This document shows, in pieces, positions 46,504 through 55,709 of a DNA stretch of 64,000 bases. Every line of letters begins with the position of its first letter. Position 1 is the first letter of the stretch. Origin of the DNA: Thiocapsa sp. (GTDB lineage Bacteria > Pseudomonadota > Gammaproteobacteria > Chromatiales > Chromatiaceae). Position numbers and translations under genes: made by a program. The notes under the pieces are model-generated. The model was not told where the DNA came from. It worked only from the letters and a program-made list of their open reading frames with translations, and searched no databases. The stretch covers positions 3,848,001-3,912,000 of the forward strand of contig NZ_CP073760.1 of NCBI RefSeq assembly GCF_018399035.1. Reading direction: 5' to 3'.

Positions 46504-48747
46504 TCAGCGCGGGACGCGGGTGATGCGCAGGACCAGCGGAAGCTGTCTCAGGCGGCGCATGATGCGCGCGAGATGGACGCGGCCCTTCACGAGGATCAGG
46601 AACTCCAACGCGGTGGTCATGCCGTCCTTCTCGCGCGAGTGGACGTTCTCGATGTTCGAGCCCAGCTCGGCAATGGCTCCGGCGACGATCGCGAGTGCGC
46701 CGCGTCGATTGCCGATCTCCACCCGGATCTCGGTCGGGAACTCGCCGTCCGGCTCGTTGGCCCATTCGACATCGAGACGTTTGTCGCGCTTGGTCTCCAA
46801 GCTGCCGAGGTTGCGGCATTCAGTGCGATGGACCACGATCCCGCGGCCCGGGCTGAAGAGCGCGGCGATGGTGTCGCCCGGGATCGGCCGACAACAGCGC
46901 GCGAAGCTCACCACCATCCCCTCGGTGCCGCGAATCGCCAAGCGGTGGGGATGCAGATTCTTGTCGGCCTGCATCGCTTGGGTCGCCTCGTCGTCGTCTC
47001 CCGCCGCCAAGCGACGCGCCACCAATGCGGCCAGACGATTGCCGAGCCCGATATCCCCGAGCAGATCGTCGAGCGTGCGCTGATTGGCCTCTTCCAGGTA
47101 GGCCGCGACACGGACCGGGTCGAGGCTGTCCAGATCCACACCGAATGTGCCGAGCTCCGCACTGAGCAGGCGCCGCCCCAGCACTTGGGCCTCGCGCTGC
47201 TTGAGGTTCTTGAGATAGCCCCGGATGCTCGCGCGGGCCTTGCCGGTCACGACGAAATTCAGCCAAGCGGCATTCGGCTTGGCGCCGGGTGCGTTGATGA
47301 TCTCCACGGTCTGGCCGCTGCGCAGATGCGTGCTGAGCGAGACCATGCGCCGGTCGATCCGTGCGGCGACACAGGTGTTGCCGACATCCGAATGGATCGC
47401 GTAGGCGAAGTCGATGACCGTTGCGCCCCGCTTGAGGGTGAGGATCCGGCCTTTGGGCGTGAAGACATAGACGTCGTCGGGGAAGAGATCGATCTTCACA
47501 TGGTCGAGAAACTCCACCGAATTGCCGGCCGCATGCTGCATCACGAGCAGATTCTGCAACCACTCCGAGGCCAGCGTCGTGGCCTTGGCCGTGGACTGCT
47601 CACCGCTCTTGTAAAGCCAGTGCGCGGCGATCCCGGACTCGGCCATGCGCTGCATGTCCTCGGTGCGGATCTGAATCTCGATGTGAATGCCCTGAGGGCC
47701 GATGAGCACCGTGTGTAGCGATTGATAGCCGTTCGCCTTGGGGATGGCGATATAGTCCTTGAAGCGCCCCGGCACGGGTTTGTAGAGATTGTGGACCAGT
47801 CCGAGCACGCGATAACAGGTGTCGACCCGATCCACCGTCACCCGGAAGGCGAAGACGTCCACCACCTCCGAGAAGGCGCGGCGTTTCTCGCGCATCTTGC
47901 GATAGATGCCGTAGAGATGCTTGCGCCGGCCATCGACCTCCCCGTGGATATCCTCCTGATGCAGGGCCTGTTTGAGGGCCATCTCCACGGTGCCGACCAT
48001 CTCGACGCGCGCGCCGCAGGTCTTCTGCAAGGCGCGCTGAATCACGTGACGGCGCCAAGGCCAATGGTGCAGGAAGCCCAGCTCTTCGAGCTCGACGCGG
48101 ATGCGGCTGATGCCGAGGCGGTTGGCGATGGGGGCGAAGATGTCGAGTGTCTCGCGCGAGATCCGTCGGCAGGCATCCGGATGCATGGACCCGAGCGTAC
48201 GCATGTTGTGCAGACGATCGGCGAGCTTGATCAGGATGACGCGGATGTCGCGTGTCATGGCGAGCAGCATCTTCTGCAGGCTCGCCGCCTGGGCCTCGGC
48301 ACGCGATTCGAACGCGATCTGCGAGAGCTTGCTCACCCCGTCGACGAGATCGGCGATCTCCTCGTCGAAGACCTCCGCGACCTGCTCCTTCTCGACCGGA
48401 GTATCCTCGATCACATCATGCAGCAGGGCCGCGATCAGGCACTTATAGTCCATGTGCATCTCGGCGAGGATGCGCGCGACCGCGACCGGATGGTAGATGT
48501 AGGGCTCGCCCGATTTGCGGCTCTGACCCTCGTGCGCCTCGGCCCCGAACAGATAGGCGCGATAGAACTCGCTGACCTGCTCGGGCGGGAGATAGGTCTC
48601 GAGATAGGCGCAGAGGTCGCTGATCAGATAACGGGCCACGGGCGCACGGCCTGCATCCTCAGCGGGAGGCTTAACCGGGTGAACGGAGGCCGGGGCGACG
48701 ACGGGGAGGAGGGCGGTTTGCATGGATCCGGCATCGAACGGGCTCAT
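46504..48747 (-). CDS. spoT: Bifunctional (p)ppGpp synthase/hydrolase
   Basis: A 747-residue RelA/SpoT homologue. HD hydrolase domain (HPVAVARILAE, LLHDVIEDT), synthetase domain (YRKMREKRRAF, FRVTVD, DYIAIPKANGYQSLHT), TGS (VYVFTPKGRILTLKRGATVIDFAYAIH), zinc-finger-like and ACT domains follow in order. The intact HD motif and the rpoZ-gmk context support SpoT. ATG 48747 or 48723 are both possible; neither has a good SD. Confidence 0.93.
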   Translation of the reverse strand: MSPFDAGSMQTALLPVVAPASVHPVKPPAEDAGRAPVARYLISDLCAYLETYLPPEQVSEFYRAYLFGAEAHEGQSRKSGEPYIYHPVAVARILAEMHMDYKCLIAALLHDVIEDTPVEKEQVAEVFDEEIADLVDGVSKLSQIAFESRAEAQAASLQKMLLAMTRDIRVILIKLADRLHNMRTLGSMHPDACRRISRETLDIFAPIANRLGISRIRVELEELGFLHHWPWRRHVIQRALQKTCGARVEMVGTVEMALKQALHQEDIHGEVDGRRKHLYGIYRKMREKRRAFSEVVDVFAFRVTVDRVDTCYRVLGLVHNLYKPVPGRFKDYIAIPKANGYQSLHTVLIGPQGIHIEIQIRTEDMQRMAESGIAAHWLYKSGEQSTAKATTLASEWLQNLLVMQHAAGNSVEFLDHVKIDLFPDDVYVFTPKGRILTLKRGATVIDFAYAIHSDVGNTCVAARIDRRMVSLSTHLRSGQTVEIINAPGAKPNAAWLNFVVTGKARASIRGYLKNLKQREAQVLGRRLLSAELGTFGVDLDSLDPVRVAAYLEEANQRTLDDLLGDIGLGNRLAALVARRLAAGDDDEATQAMQADKNLHPHRLAIRGTEGMVVSFARCCRPIPGDTIAALFSPGRGIVVHRTECRNLGSLETKRDKRLDVEWANEPDGEFPTEIRVEIGNRRGALAIVAGAIAELGSNIENVHSREKDGMTTALEFLILVKGRVHLARIMRRLRQLPLVLRITRVPR

Positions 48748-48832
48748 GACGGAGCGCACAGAACCCGGACGTCCACCGCAGAATGGCCGCCCCCCGGTCT
48801 GTCGCCGCTTCTCGTCAGTGCGCATCGAGGCT

Positions 48833-49135
48833 CTACTCGCGTGGATCGCCTTTGGGCTCCGCCTCGCCGAGCTCGGAGGAAAGCTCCTCGGCGAGCGCCT
48901 GCTCCAAGGCGGCCGTGGTCTCGTCGATCTCGCGCTGCGCGGCCTGCACCATCGCGGTGGAGATATGGCCCGCGGCGATCTCGCGCAGCGCCATGACGGT
49001 TGGCTTGTCGTTGGCCCAAGGCAGGATCGGCTCGACGCCGTTCGCGAGCTGGCGGGCACGCTTGGTTGCGAGCAGCACCAGGTCGAAGCGGTTGTCGACG
49101 TGATTGAGGCAGTCCTCAACGGTAATTCTGGCCAT
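48833..49135 (-). CDS. rpoZ: RNA polymerase omega subunit
   Basis: A 100-residue omega subunit: MARITVEDCLNHVDNRFDLV and the KPTVMALREIAAGHI segment are diagnostic. Omega stabilises the beta-prime subunit and helps the ppGpp response. It lies in the conserved gmk-rpoZ-spoT order. Confidence 0.97.
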   Translation of the reverse strand: MARITVEDCLNHVDNRFDLVLLATKRARQLANGVEPILPWANDKPTVMALREIAAGHISTAMVQAAQREIDETTAALEQALAEELSSELGEAEPKGDPRE

Positions 49136-49347
49136 GCGAAATCATCTCCATCGGGGTCTCGAAAATACGGGGGCGCCGGCGTAACGGGCCGGGGAATGCG
49201 ACGGACGCGGGTGCGAGGACTCGTCGTTGTTCGACAGGCGGACGGGCGCGCCGTTCATGCCCTTCAGAGTCGACCGCCCACGCGGCAGCCTTGTGCTAAG
49301 AGCCTAACATACATGGCGAAGCCGCAGGGAGCGACGGCGCGCCCGCA

Positions 49348-49959
49348 TCAGGTCAGGACATCGAGCAAGAACCCCAGCCGCGGCCGCTGCCGCTCGAAAC
49401 GCTGACGCTCGGCGAGGACGATGGCCGCGAGCGCATCCAGGGCCCTGTCGAACACCTCGTTCACGACCAGATAGGCATACTCCTCGACATGCGCCATCTC
49501 GTCGCGCGCCTGCGCCATCCGATCGGCGATGACCGCATCGCTGTCGGTGCCTCGCCCGCGCAGGCGACGCTCCAGCTCCGCGATCGACGGCGGCAAGACG
49601 AAGATCCCGACCGCCGAGCCGAAGCGCTCGCGAACCTGCCGCGCGCCCTGCCAGTCGATCTCCAGGATCAGATCCCGCCCGGCGTCCAGCGCGGCGCGCA
49701 CGTCGGCCGCGCGCGTCCCGTAGAGGTTGCCGAAGACCTCCGCATGCTCCAGAAAATCACCTGCGGCGACCGACTCCCGAAAGCGCGCCTGATCGATGAA
49801 GTGATAGTGGACGCCGTCCTGCTCGCCGGCGCGGGACGCACGCGTCGTGCAGGAGACCGACAGCGAAAGGCCCGGATCACGCGCCAGGAGCGCCTTGACC
49901 AATGAGGTCTTCCCGGCGCCGGACGGGGCCGAGACGATAAAGAGGATACCTTCGCTCAT
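49348..49959 (-). CDS. gmk: Guanylate kinase
   Basis: A 203-residue GMP kinase. P-loop SAPSGAGKTSL, GMP-binding SCTTRASRAGEQDGVHYHF, and EIDWQGARQVRE are standard. The conserved yicC neighbour usually upstream is absent. The 212 bp between gmk and rpoZ show no gene. Confidence 0.97.
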   Translation of the reverse strand: MSEGILFIVSAPSGAGKTSLVKALLARDPGLSLSVSCTTRASRAGEQDGVHYHFIDQARFRESVAAGDFLEHAEVFGNLYGTRAADVRAALDAGRDLILEIDWQGARQVRERFGSAVGIFVLPPSIAELERRLRGRGTDSDAVIADRMAQARDEMAHVEEYAYLVVNEVFDRALDALAAIVLAERQRFERQRPRLGFLLDVLT

Positions 49960-50301
49960 GATGCGCTCGAGTGTTTGAATAGGGGTGTCCGGCCGATGCC
50001 GACCGCAACCGTGCGTCCTGCACGCGAACTCGGCAACCGGATCAGAACCTCAGAATATCGCGCCCGCGCCGGGCGCGCACGCGGATCGAGCGCGGGGAGC
50101 GATGATCGCAGCGTTCCTACCGCCGAGATCGCGCGGCGGAGTTGGTTTCGTCTGCCGCGACGTGCTACAAACCCGTTGATCATGAGGGCCACCGGACAAT
50201 CGGAACCGAGCAGACCGAGGCTCCGAGCTCCAACCGGTTGACTGGAAAGTAGGCCAGCCTTACCGACCGCCTCGGATTCAAGACACGAGATCTCACGGAC
50301 C
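49960..50301. other. Gap at the edge of the defence-type island
   Basis: About 340 bp between gmk and the DUF499 gene. No coding sequence, tRNA or repeat of the families above is seen. It marks the change from conserved chromosomal order to accessory genes. No SD precedes the DUF499 ATG, so its native upstream part may be lost. Confidence 0.4.
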
Positions 50302-52844
50302 ATGACCTTGCCGACCATCTTCGGCATCTGCACACCGCGCCAGGACGTCCTGAAAGGCACGATCTCCGAATCGGACTTCGCGGCTGACCTTGCCCAGGTG
50401 CTGCGCGGCGAGGCCCCGGAAGAATACCTCGACCCGGTCAAGTTCTTCGCGAACACCCATCCGACCCGCGGACTCAACCAGTTCATCGCCGATAAGATGG
50501 AAGAGGCCGAGAGCGTCTCGGCCCGCAAGGCCACGCTGCTCGACCCCACGGAAGAAGACGAAACCGTCAAGATCCTCCGCCGCCGACTCTTTGACCGCAT
50601 CGACGATGCCGCAGCGACCGCCGTCATCGAATCCTACCGCCAGCTCCGGGAGCAGCACCGCGACAACCTGCCCCCGGTCGGCGGCCGCGACGCGCGCCTG
50701 GAAGCCTTCGCAGCAGGCTACCCCCTGCACCCCGAGCTGATCGACACCCTGCGCGAGAAGATGTCCACCCTGGGCAATTTCCAGCGGGTTCGCGGCATGC
50801 TGCGCCTGCTCGCCCGCAGCGTCGGCCGGCTCTGGGAGCAGCGTCCGGCCGATGCGTACGCCATCCATCTGCATCACCTCGACCCCGGCTTCGAGCCCAT
50901 TCGCCAGGAGATCGTCACCCGGCTCGGCCAGCGCCAGTTCGTCCCCGCCATCAAGTCCGACGTGGCCGCGGTGGATGGCGATCAAAGCGCGCTGGCCCAG
51001 CAGCTCGACACCGACCATTACAAAGGACTCGCACCCTATGGCTCCTACGTCGGCCGGGCGATCCTGTTTCACACCCTGGCCTTCAACGAGAATCTGAAGG
51101 GCGCCACCCCCGAGGAGCTGCGCTGGTCGATCCTCTCGCCCGGCACGGACCTGAGCTTTATCGACGACGCCCGGCGGCGCTTCGTGCAGGGCTCGGCCTA
51201 TCTGGATGACCGCCCGAACGTCCCGCTGCGGTTTCTCGCCGAGGCCAACCTGACCCAGATCCTGCGCCGTCAAGAGCAGCACGCGGATCCCGGCGAGGCC
51301 CGCGCACAGCTCAACGACCGCATCAAATCGATCTTCGGCGGGACCGTCTTCAACCTCTACCCCTTCCCCGGCGGCCCCTACGAGGTGCCCGACGACGCGG
51401 GCGACGGCAAGCCGTCCCTGGTCCTCATGGGGTTCGATGCCGTGGAGGTTGCATCGGACAATGTCGCCGTCCCGGAGCTGGTCGGTCGCATCTATGCGCA
51501 GAAAGATGCGAGCGGGGGCCTGCGGATCAACCGCAACAACCTCGTCTTCCTGTTGGCCGATCAGGCCCGCAAGGAGGAGATGCGGCATAAGATGGTTCGG
51601 CGTCTGGCGCTGAACGAACTGCGCCGCCCGGAACGGCTCAACGAGCTGCCTGATCATCAACAGGACCGGATCAAGGAGTGGTACCAACGCTCCGAGCATG
51701 AGCTCGCCCTGGCCATCCAGCAGTGCTACCGGCACGTCATCTATGCCTCCAAGCACCGGATCGAGGGCGCGGAGCTGGACCTCGCGCATAGCGCTATCGA
51801 CGTGCAGAGCGCCTCGGACAAACCCGGCCAGGGCCAGAAACAGGTGGTCGAAGTCCTGCGCGCCAACAACAAACTGCGCCTGCCCGAGGACGAGCCGGAC
51901 TCGGCGACCTATATCCGCGACCGCACGCCCCTGAAGAAGGGCACCATCACCACCGCCGCCCTGCGCGCCGAGTTCCGACGCGACCCCGGCCTGCCCATCC
52001 TGGTGGGCGACGATTGCTTCGTGAAAGGCATCCGTCGCGGCATCGAGGGAGGCGAATTTGTCTATCAGAGCGGCGATCTGATCCACGCCAAGGGCGACCC
52101 CTGGGCCAACATCCATATCGACGAGCAGTCCTTCGTCCATACCGCCGCGTATGCAAATGAGTGCGGCATCTGGCCGAAGGTCTCCGAGGCACCGCCCGGA
52201 TCCGGCCCGGTCGGCGGCTCCGGCAGCGGTTCCGGCGGCGAAACTGGCAACGATGACGGCACGGGTCAAACCGGGCGAGGATCAACCGGATCCAGCGGAA
52301 CCACAGGCACCGCAGGCGGTAAAGACCCCGGATCAGGCACGTCCGGCGGAGGCGCCACGGGCACCGGTACCGGCTCCACTGGCAAGACCACGCCGCCATC
52401 GAACACCCTGACCGAAGAAGGCGTTCTTAAAGAGGCCCTCACCAAGCTCTGGGAACGGGCGAGGGCGCGCAAGTTCGCCCGCATTCGCACACTGGAACTG
52501 CGCCTCTTCGACGCGACCGACGCCTTCCGCCTGCTGGGCCTGGTCGCGGCCGTTCAGGGCGCCACCAAGCAGGTGGTCATCACCGGCAGCTACGAGACCG
52601 CAGAGGGGGGCTGCTGGAGATCGAGTTCACCGGCCCACCCGCGGACGCCCAGCCCGTCAAAGACTTCCTGGACCCCCAATTGCGCGCGGCCAAAGAAAAG
52701 GATCTGTCGGCTCGCTTCGATATCCGCTTCGACGACACCGGGCTTAGCCTCGCCGGAGACATCCCGGAAAAGCTCGCCGAGCGACTGACTCGCTTCGGCA
52801 CCGGCGCGGCCTATGTGGCGATCACCGCCGAGGGCAGCGCGTGA
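50302..52844 (+). pseudogene. DUF499 (COG1483) ATPase with core deletion and frameshift
   Basis: The N-terminus FGICTPRQDVLKGTISESDF and FFANTHPTRGL match the DUF499 family of large ATPases linked to DUF1156 methylases. Directly after about residue 60 it jumps to SVSARKATLLDPTEEDETVK, a segment that normally lies a few hundred residues further on. No Walker A (GGGKTH-type) or Walker B is present, so the ATPase core appears deleted in frame. Residues about 630-700 are a Gly/Ser/Thr-rich linker. A G6 run near 52604 breaks the frame; the shifted frame (FTGPPADAQPVKDFL) continues the domain to TGA 52842-52844. Total about 847 codons when repaired. Confidence 0.75.
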
Positions 52845-53344
52845 ACGCCTTGCCCTCGTACAGACCAGCAGGCCAATCAGGCCGCGCCGGGGCCGGATCG
52901 GATGCGGCCATGCCGAAATACGAGCTGTGGGTCCGCACCCATGGCGCGGAAGATTTGGAGATGGAGATCTGGCAGGTTCCGGCCCCGGCCACGCCACACA
53001 TCAAGGCCCCGGTGCGCATTGCCGGTCTGCGCGGCCGCAACCTCTCACTGGTCGAGCATCGCGTGCTGCGGCGGCTCGCTAAGGCCCGCATCCAGCTCGG
53101 CGGACCTCTGGCCGACGCGCGTCGGATCTTCAGCCTTGACGAGGACCTGGCCCTCAATCTCGGGCTCCTCTTCCGGGTTCTGGCACCCATGCGCAATCGC
53201 GAATACATGCGCGCCTGCGCCGAAGGCATCGAGGAGATGGGCCGCGAGGAGGCCGCCTACTGGCTGGGCATGGCGATGCACCGCAAGTACCCCAGGCGTG
53301 TGCTCATGTCTCTGCGTTTTCTGTTGATCGATCCCAAGGCTTGA
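52841..53344 (+). CDS. Small conserved protein encoded after the DUF499 ATPase
   Basis: A 167-residue protein starting at GTG 52841 and overlapping the repaired DUF499 frame as GTGA. ATG 52910 (MPKYELWVRTHG) is an alternative start. It has a beta-rich first half and a helical second half with charged surface; no catalytic motif is evident. It probably belongs with the ATPase as an accessory subunit. It may match a recently numbered DUF, which I cannot confirm. Confidence 0.65.
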   Translation: MNALPSYRPAGQSGRAGAGSDAAMPKYELWVRTHGAEDLEMEIWQVPAPATPHIKAPVRIAGLRGRNLSLVEHRVLRRLAKARIQLGGPLADARRIFSLDEDLALNLGLLFRVLAPMRNREYMRACAEGIEEMGREEAAYWLGMAMHRKYPRRVLMSLRFLLIDPKA

Positions 53345-53506
53345 GACAGGCAGAGTATAGTGGTGAGTGGCTAGAAACGAATTCTTGAACAGTGACTTAT
53401 CATCTTTGGTTTGCTGGCCCAGTCCTTGATCGGTGGCTGGACCAGGACCAGCGGCATCCACACTCACAGCGATCCCGGGCGCTCCAGACCGGGTGGAGGC
53501 TACCTC

Positions 53507-53782
53507 ATGCCGAACTTGACCCTCGCGATCCCGGAATCCGCACTGTCCGCCCTGCGGCGCTCGCCGGCCGAGCTTGGCCGCGAGATGAAACTGGCCGCTG
53601 CGATCCACTGGTACGGACGCGGACTGATGTCGCAGGAGCGCGCGGCGGAGTTGGCCGGTCTGAACAGGCGCGATTTCATTCATGCCCTGGTCCGGGAGGG
53701 TGCGGACGTCTTTGTCCTGGATGACGACAGCCTGGTGCGCGAGCTTGGCCTGGATGCGTCTGGCGAGACCACGGCCCCATGA
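53507..53782 (+). CDS. UPF0175-family antitoxin
   Basis: A 91-residue protein: LAAAIHWYGRGLMSQERAAELAGLNRRDFIHAL is the typical UPF0175 helix-turn-helix-like core. These pair with DUF3368 PIN-type toxins, as here. GGAGG precedes the ATG. Overlap with the toxin gene is 4 bp (ATGA). Confidence 0.88.
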   Translation: MPNLTLAIPESALSALRRSPAELGREMKLAAAIHWYGRGLMSQERAAELAGLNRRDFIHALVREGADVFVLDDDSLVRELGLDASGETTAP

Positions 53783-54273
53783 GCGGGGGCGAGCTGCGGC
53801 TGGTGGTCAATACGTCGCCGTTGATTCACCTCGCGGAGGCCGGGCGACTGGATTTACTGCAAGCCGCCGCCCCAGCCGTCTGGGTCCCCGAGCCGGTTGC
53901 TCAGGAAATCCGCGCCTACGGACCCCAAGACCCCACCGCCCAGGCGCTGGCCGCCCAGCTCTGGCTGGAGGTTCAACCGGTTCAGGTCGTGTCGGTGCAA
54001 GTGCTGGCCTGGGACTTGGGGGCGGGTGAAAGCGCAGTGCTGGAGTTGGCGCGGGCCTGCCCCGGAAGCACGGCCCTGATCGATGACCTCGCCGGACGGC
54101 GGTGCGCAGAGGCATTGGGTATACCTCTCAGGGGTACCGTCGGCCTTGTGTTGGCGGCGAAGCAGGCTGGCCGCATCCAGGCCGCCCGCCCCGTGCTCGA
54201 ACAGCTCCGGGACCGTGGGATGTATCTCTCCGACGCGGTACTGCAACGGGCCTTGCGCCTGGTGGACGAGTAA
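53779..54273 (+). CDS. DUF3368 PIN-like toxin
   Basis: A 164-residue PIN-like nuclease: LVVNTSPLIHLAEAG supplies the first acidic site region, GAGESAVLELA the second, TALIDDLAGRRCAEALG the third. It pairs with the UPF0175 gene. Both genes look intact, unlike most of this island, which fits selection by addiction. Confidence 0.87.
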   Translation: MSGGELRLVVNTSPLIHLAEAGRLDLLQAAAPAVWVPEPVAQEIRAYGPQDPTAQALAAQLWLEVQPVQVVSVQVLAWDLGAGESAVLELARACPGSTALIDDLAGRRCAEALGIPLRGTVGLVLAAKQAGRIQAARPVLEQLRDRGMYLSDAVLQRALRLVDE

Positions 54274-54364
54274 CCCGCCGTGCCGTGCGGACGCTCCCCT
54301 AACGATTCATTTGCCAGGAAAATGGCGTCTCAGCCAGATTCGGACTCCCATGGCAACAGGCAGA

Positions 54365-54480
54365 ACCGGTGGCATCCGCATTCAGAGCGGTCCCATGCGC
54401 TCCAACAACTGGCGGAGTCAACCCCATGCTGAACTTGAACCTCGCGATCCCGGATTCCACGCTCTCCGCCCCGAGGCCAA
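54365..54480 (+). repeat. Degenerate duplicate of the antitoxin 5' region
   Basis: The DNA around 54426 (MLNLNLAIPDSTLSA) repeats the region around 53507 (MPNLTLAIPESALSA), including the preceding GCATCC-CGGTCCC-CGCTCCA leader, at about three-quarters identity. After about 20 codons the similarity ends. It is a broken second copy of the operator and antitoxin start. Confidence 0.65.
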
Positions 54481-54571
54481 GGCTGGAGGATGCCCCGGGC
54501 ATAGACCAAGCGGATATCGATGCCTGCCTTCCCAACACCCAGGTTTGGGGTCTTCATGGCAGTGCGGCACC

Positions 54572-54808
54572 GTGAAACGCACGGCATACTTTACGGCGAT
54601 GCGGGCGCGCCCGGCCCGACGCGCGATCGAGGAGACCTGGATCGCGCACGTCGTGGCGAATCCCGAACGGCAAGAGATCCAGGCCGACGGGCGTATCGGG
54701 CGGTGGGCACCAATTGAGGAGGCCGAGGGCCGAGCGCCCTGGCGGTGCTGCTCCCCGACGGCGAATCCGTCCACAACGCCCTTTTCCAAGACGGGATACA
54801 AGCCATGA
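54572..54808 (+). pseudogene. DUF4258-like gene with compensating frameshifts
   Basis: From GTG 54572 the frame reads RRAIEETWIAHVVANPERQE and GRIGRWAPIEEAEGR, then becomes nonsense. An alternative frame gives LAVLLPDGESVHNALF, after which the first frame resumes (GYKP, TGA). Two opposite small indels near 54735 and 54785 would explain this. The TGA overlaps the ATG of the split DUF2283 gene, the usual DUF4258-DUF2283 order of a toxin-antitoxin-like pair. Confidence 0.6.
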
Positions 54809-54851
54809 AGATTCGCTACGTAAATATTCGGTCTACCCCTACCCATCAGAA

Positions 54852-55709
54852 TCAACGGGTAAGCACTTCGCGGAAGCGTCGGTCCAGCGGGTAAATCCAT
54901 ATGTCCTTGATGGGTTCGCTTTGTTTTCCGGCTTGGCCGAGTTTTCCGCGGCCTTTGGTTTGTCCCAAGCAGGTCCAGTTGGCGGCCTTGTAGCAGGTGC
55001 CGCGAAAGCGCGGTGTCTCCACGAAGGTCTCCAGCAGCAGCGGGCGGTAGCCGTAGACCGCCAGCCAATCCTCGGGCAGGATCCTGGCCGCCTGCGCCAA
55101 GAGCATGGAGGCGAGGTTTTTGGAGTGGACCCAGGGTAGGATCAAGAAGCGGGCATTGTTGACGACCCGATGGAGATGGCGCTCACGTTGTGCATGACTC
55201 CAGCCGATGTCGCGATCGCGCGGAGCGCACATCCAAGCTGCGGCACCGAAGCCGAGCGCGGCGACGGGCTGCTCGGCGGCGTAGACCAGATAGCGCAGCT
55301 GCGCCCCCGGCAAGAGGGTATGACCGAGGTAGTGGTAGCGCTCGATGAGTTCGTTCCACAGCCGTGATTGGGCTTTGTGCTGCACGCGCGACCAGGTCAG
55401 TGGTTTGAGCGCGGCGGCCGGTTGCTCGAGGCGCGGTTGCGGATCGCTGAGCGCGCTGAGGCGCACGCGCGCATCGGGCCGGCGGTTGCGCGGCGGCGGC
55501 AGCGTGATGAGCCCGTCGTTGTGCATCCGCAGCATGGCCACCTGGGCGGACATGTCCTTCAAACCGCCGTTGGCGGTGTGCCAGGCGAGCGCTTGGCAGG
55601 TCAAGCGCGACAGCGCTGCGCGGCTGCGGGGCGGGTCCTCGGCGATGAGTGCGCGGATCAGCGCGATCTCCTCGGCCTGGAAGTCGCGCCCGCAGTAGCG
55701 ATGACTCAT
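54852..55709 (-). CDS. DUF4338 protein (DruA-like) on the IS66 element
   Basis: A 285-residue protein. Recognisable are SHRYCGRDFQAEEIALIRAL, the central LIERYHYLGHTLLPGAQLRY, and the C-terminal ETPRFRGTCYKAANWTCLGQ and KDIWIYPL, which belong to DUF4338, the domain of DruA in the Druantia anti-phage system. Here it is a transposon passenger whose start overlaps the tnpC stop as ATGA. Whether it aids transposition or protects the host is unknown. Confidence 0.82.
   Translation of the reverse strand: MSHRYCGRDFQAEEIALIRALIAEDPPRSRAALSRLTCQALAWHTANGGLKDMSAQVAMLRMHNDGLITLPPPRNRRPDARVRLSALSDPQPRLEQPAAALKPLTWSRVQHKAQSRLWNELIERYHYLGHTLLPGAQLRYLVYAAEQPVAALGFGAAAWMCAPRDRDIGWSHAQRERHLHRVVNNARFLILPWVHSKNLASMLLAQAARILPEDWLAVYGYRPLLLETFVETPRFRGTCYKAANWTCLGQTKGRGKLGQAGKQSEPIKDIWIYPLDRRFREVLTR

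Noticed and set aside
50293..52269. Minus-strand open frame of about 658 codons opposite DUF499
   Set aside because: Shadow of the DUF499 frame, whose conserved family segments are on the plus strand.
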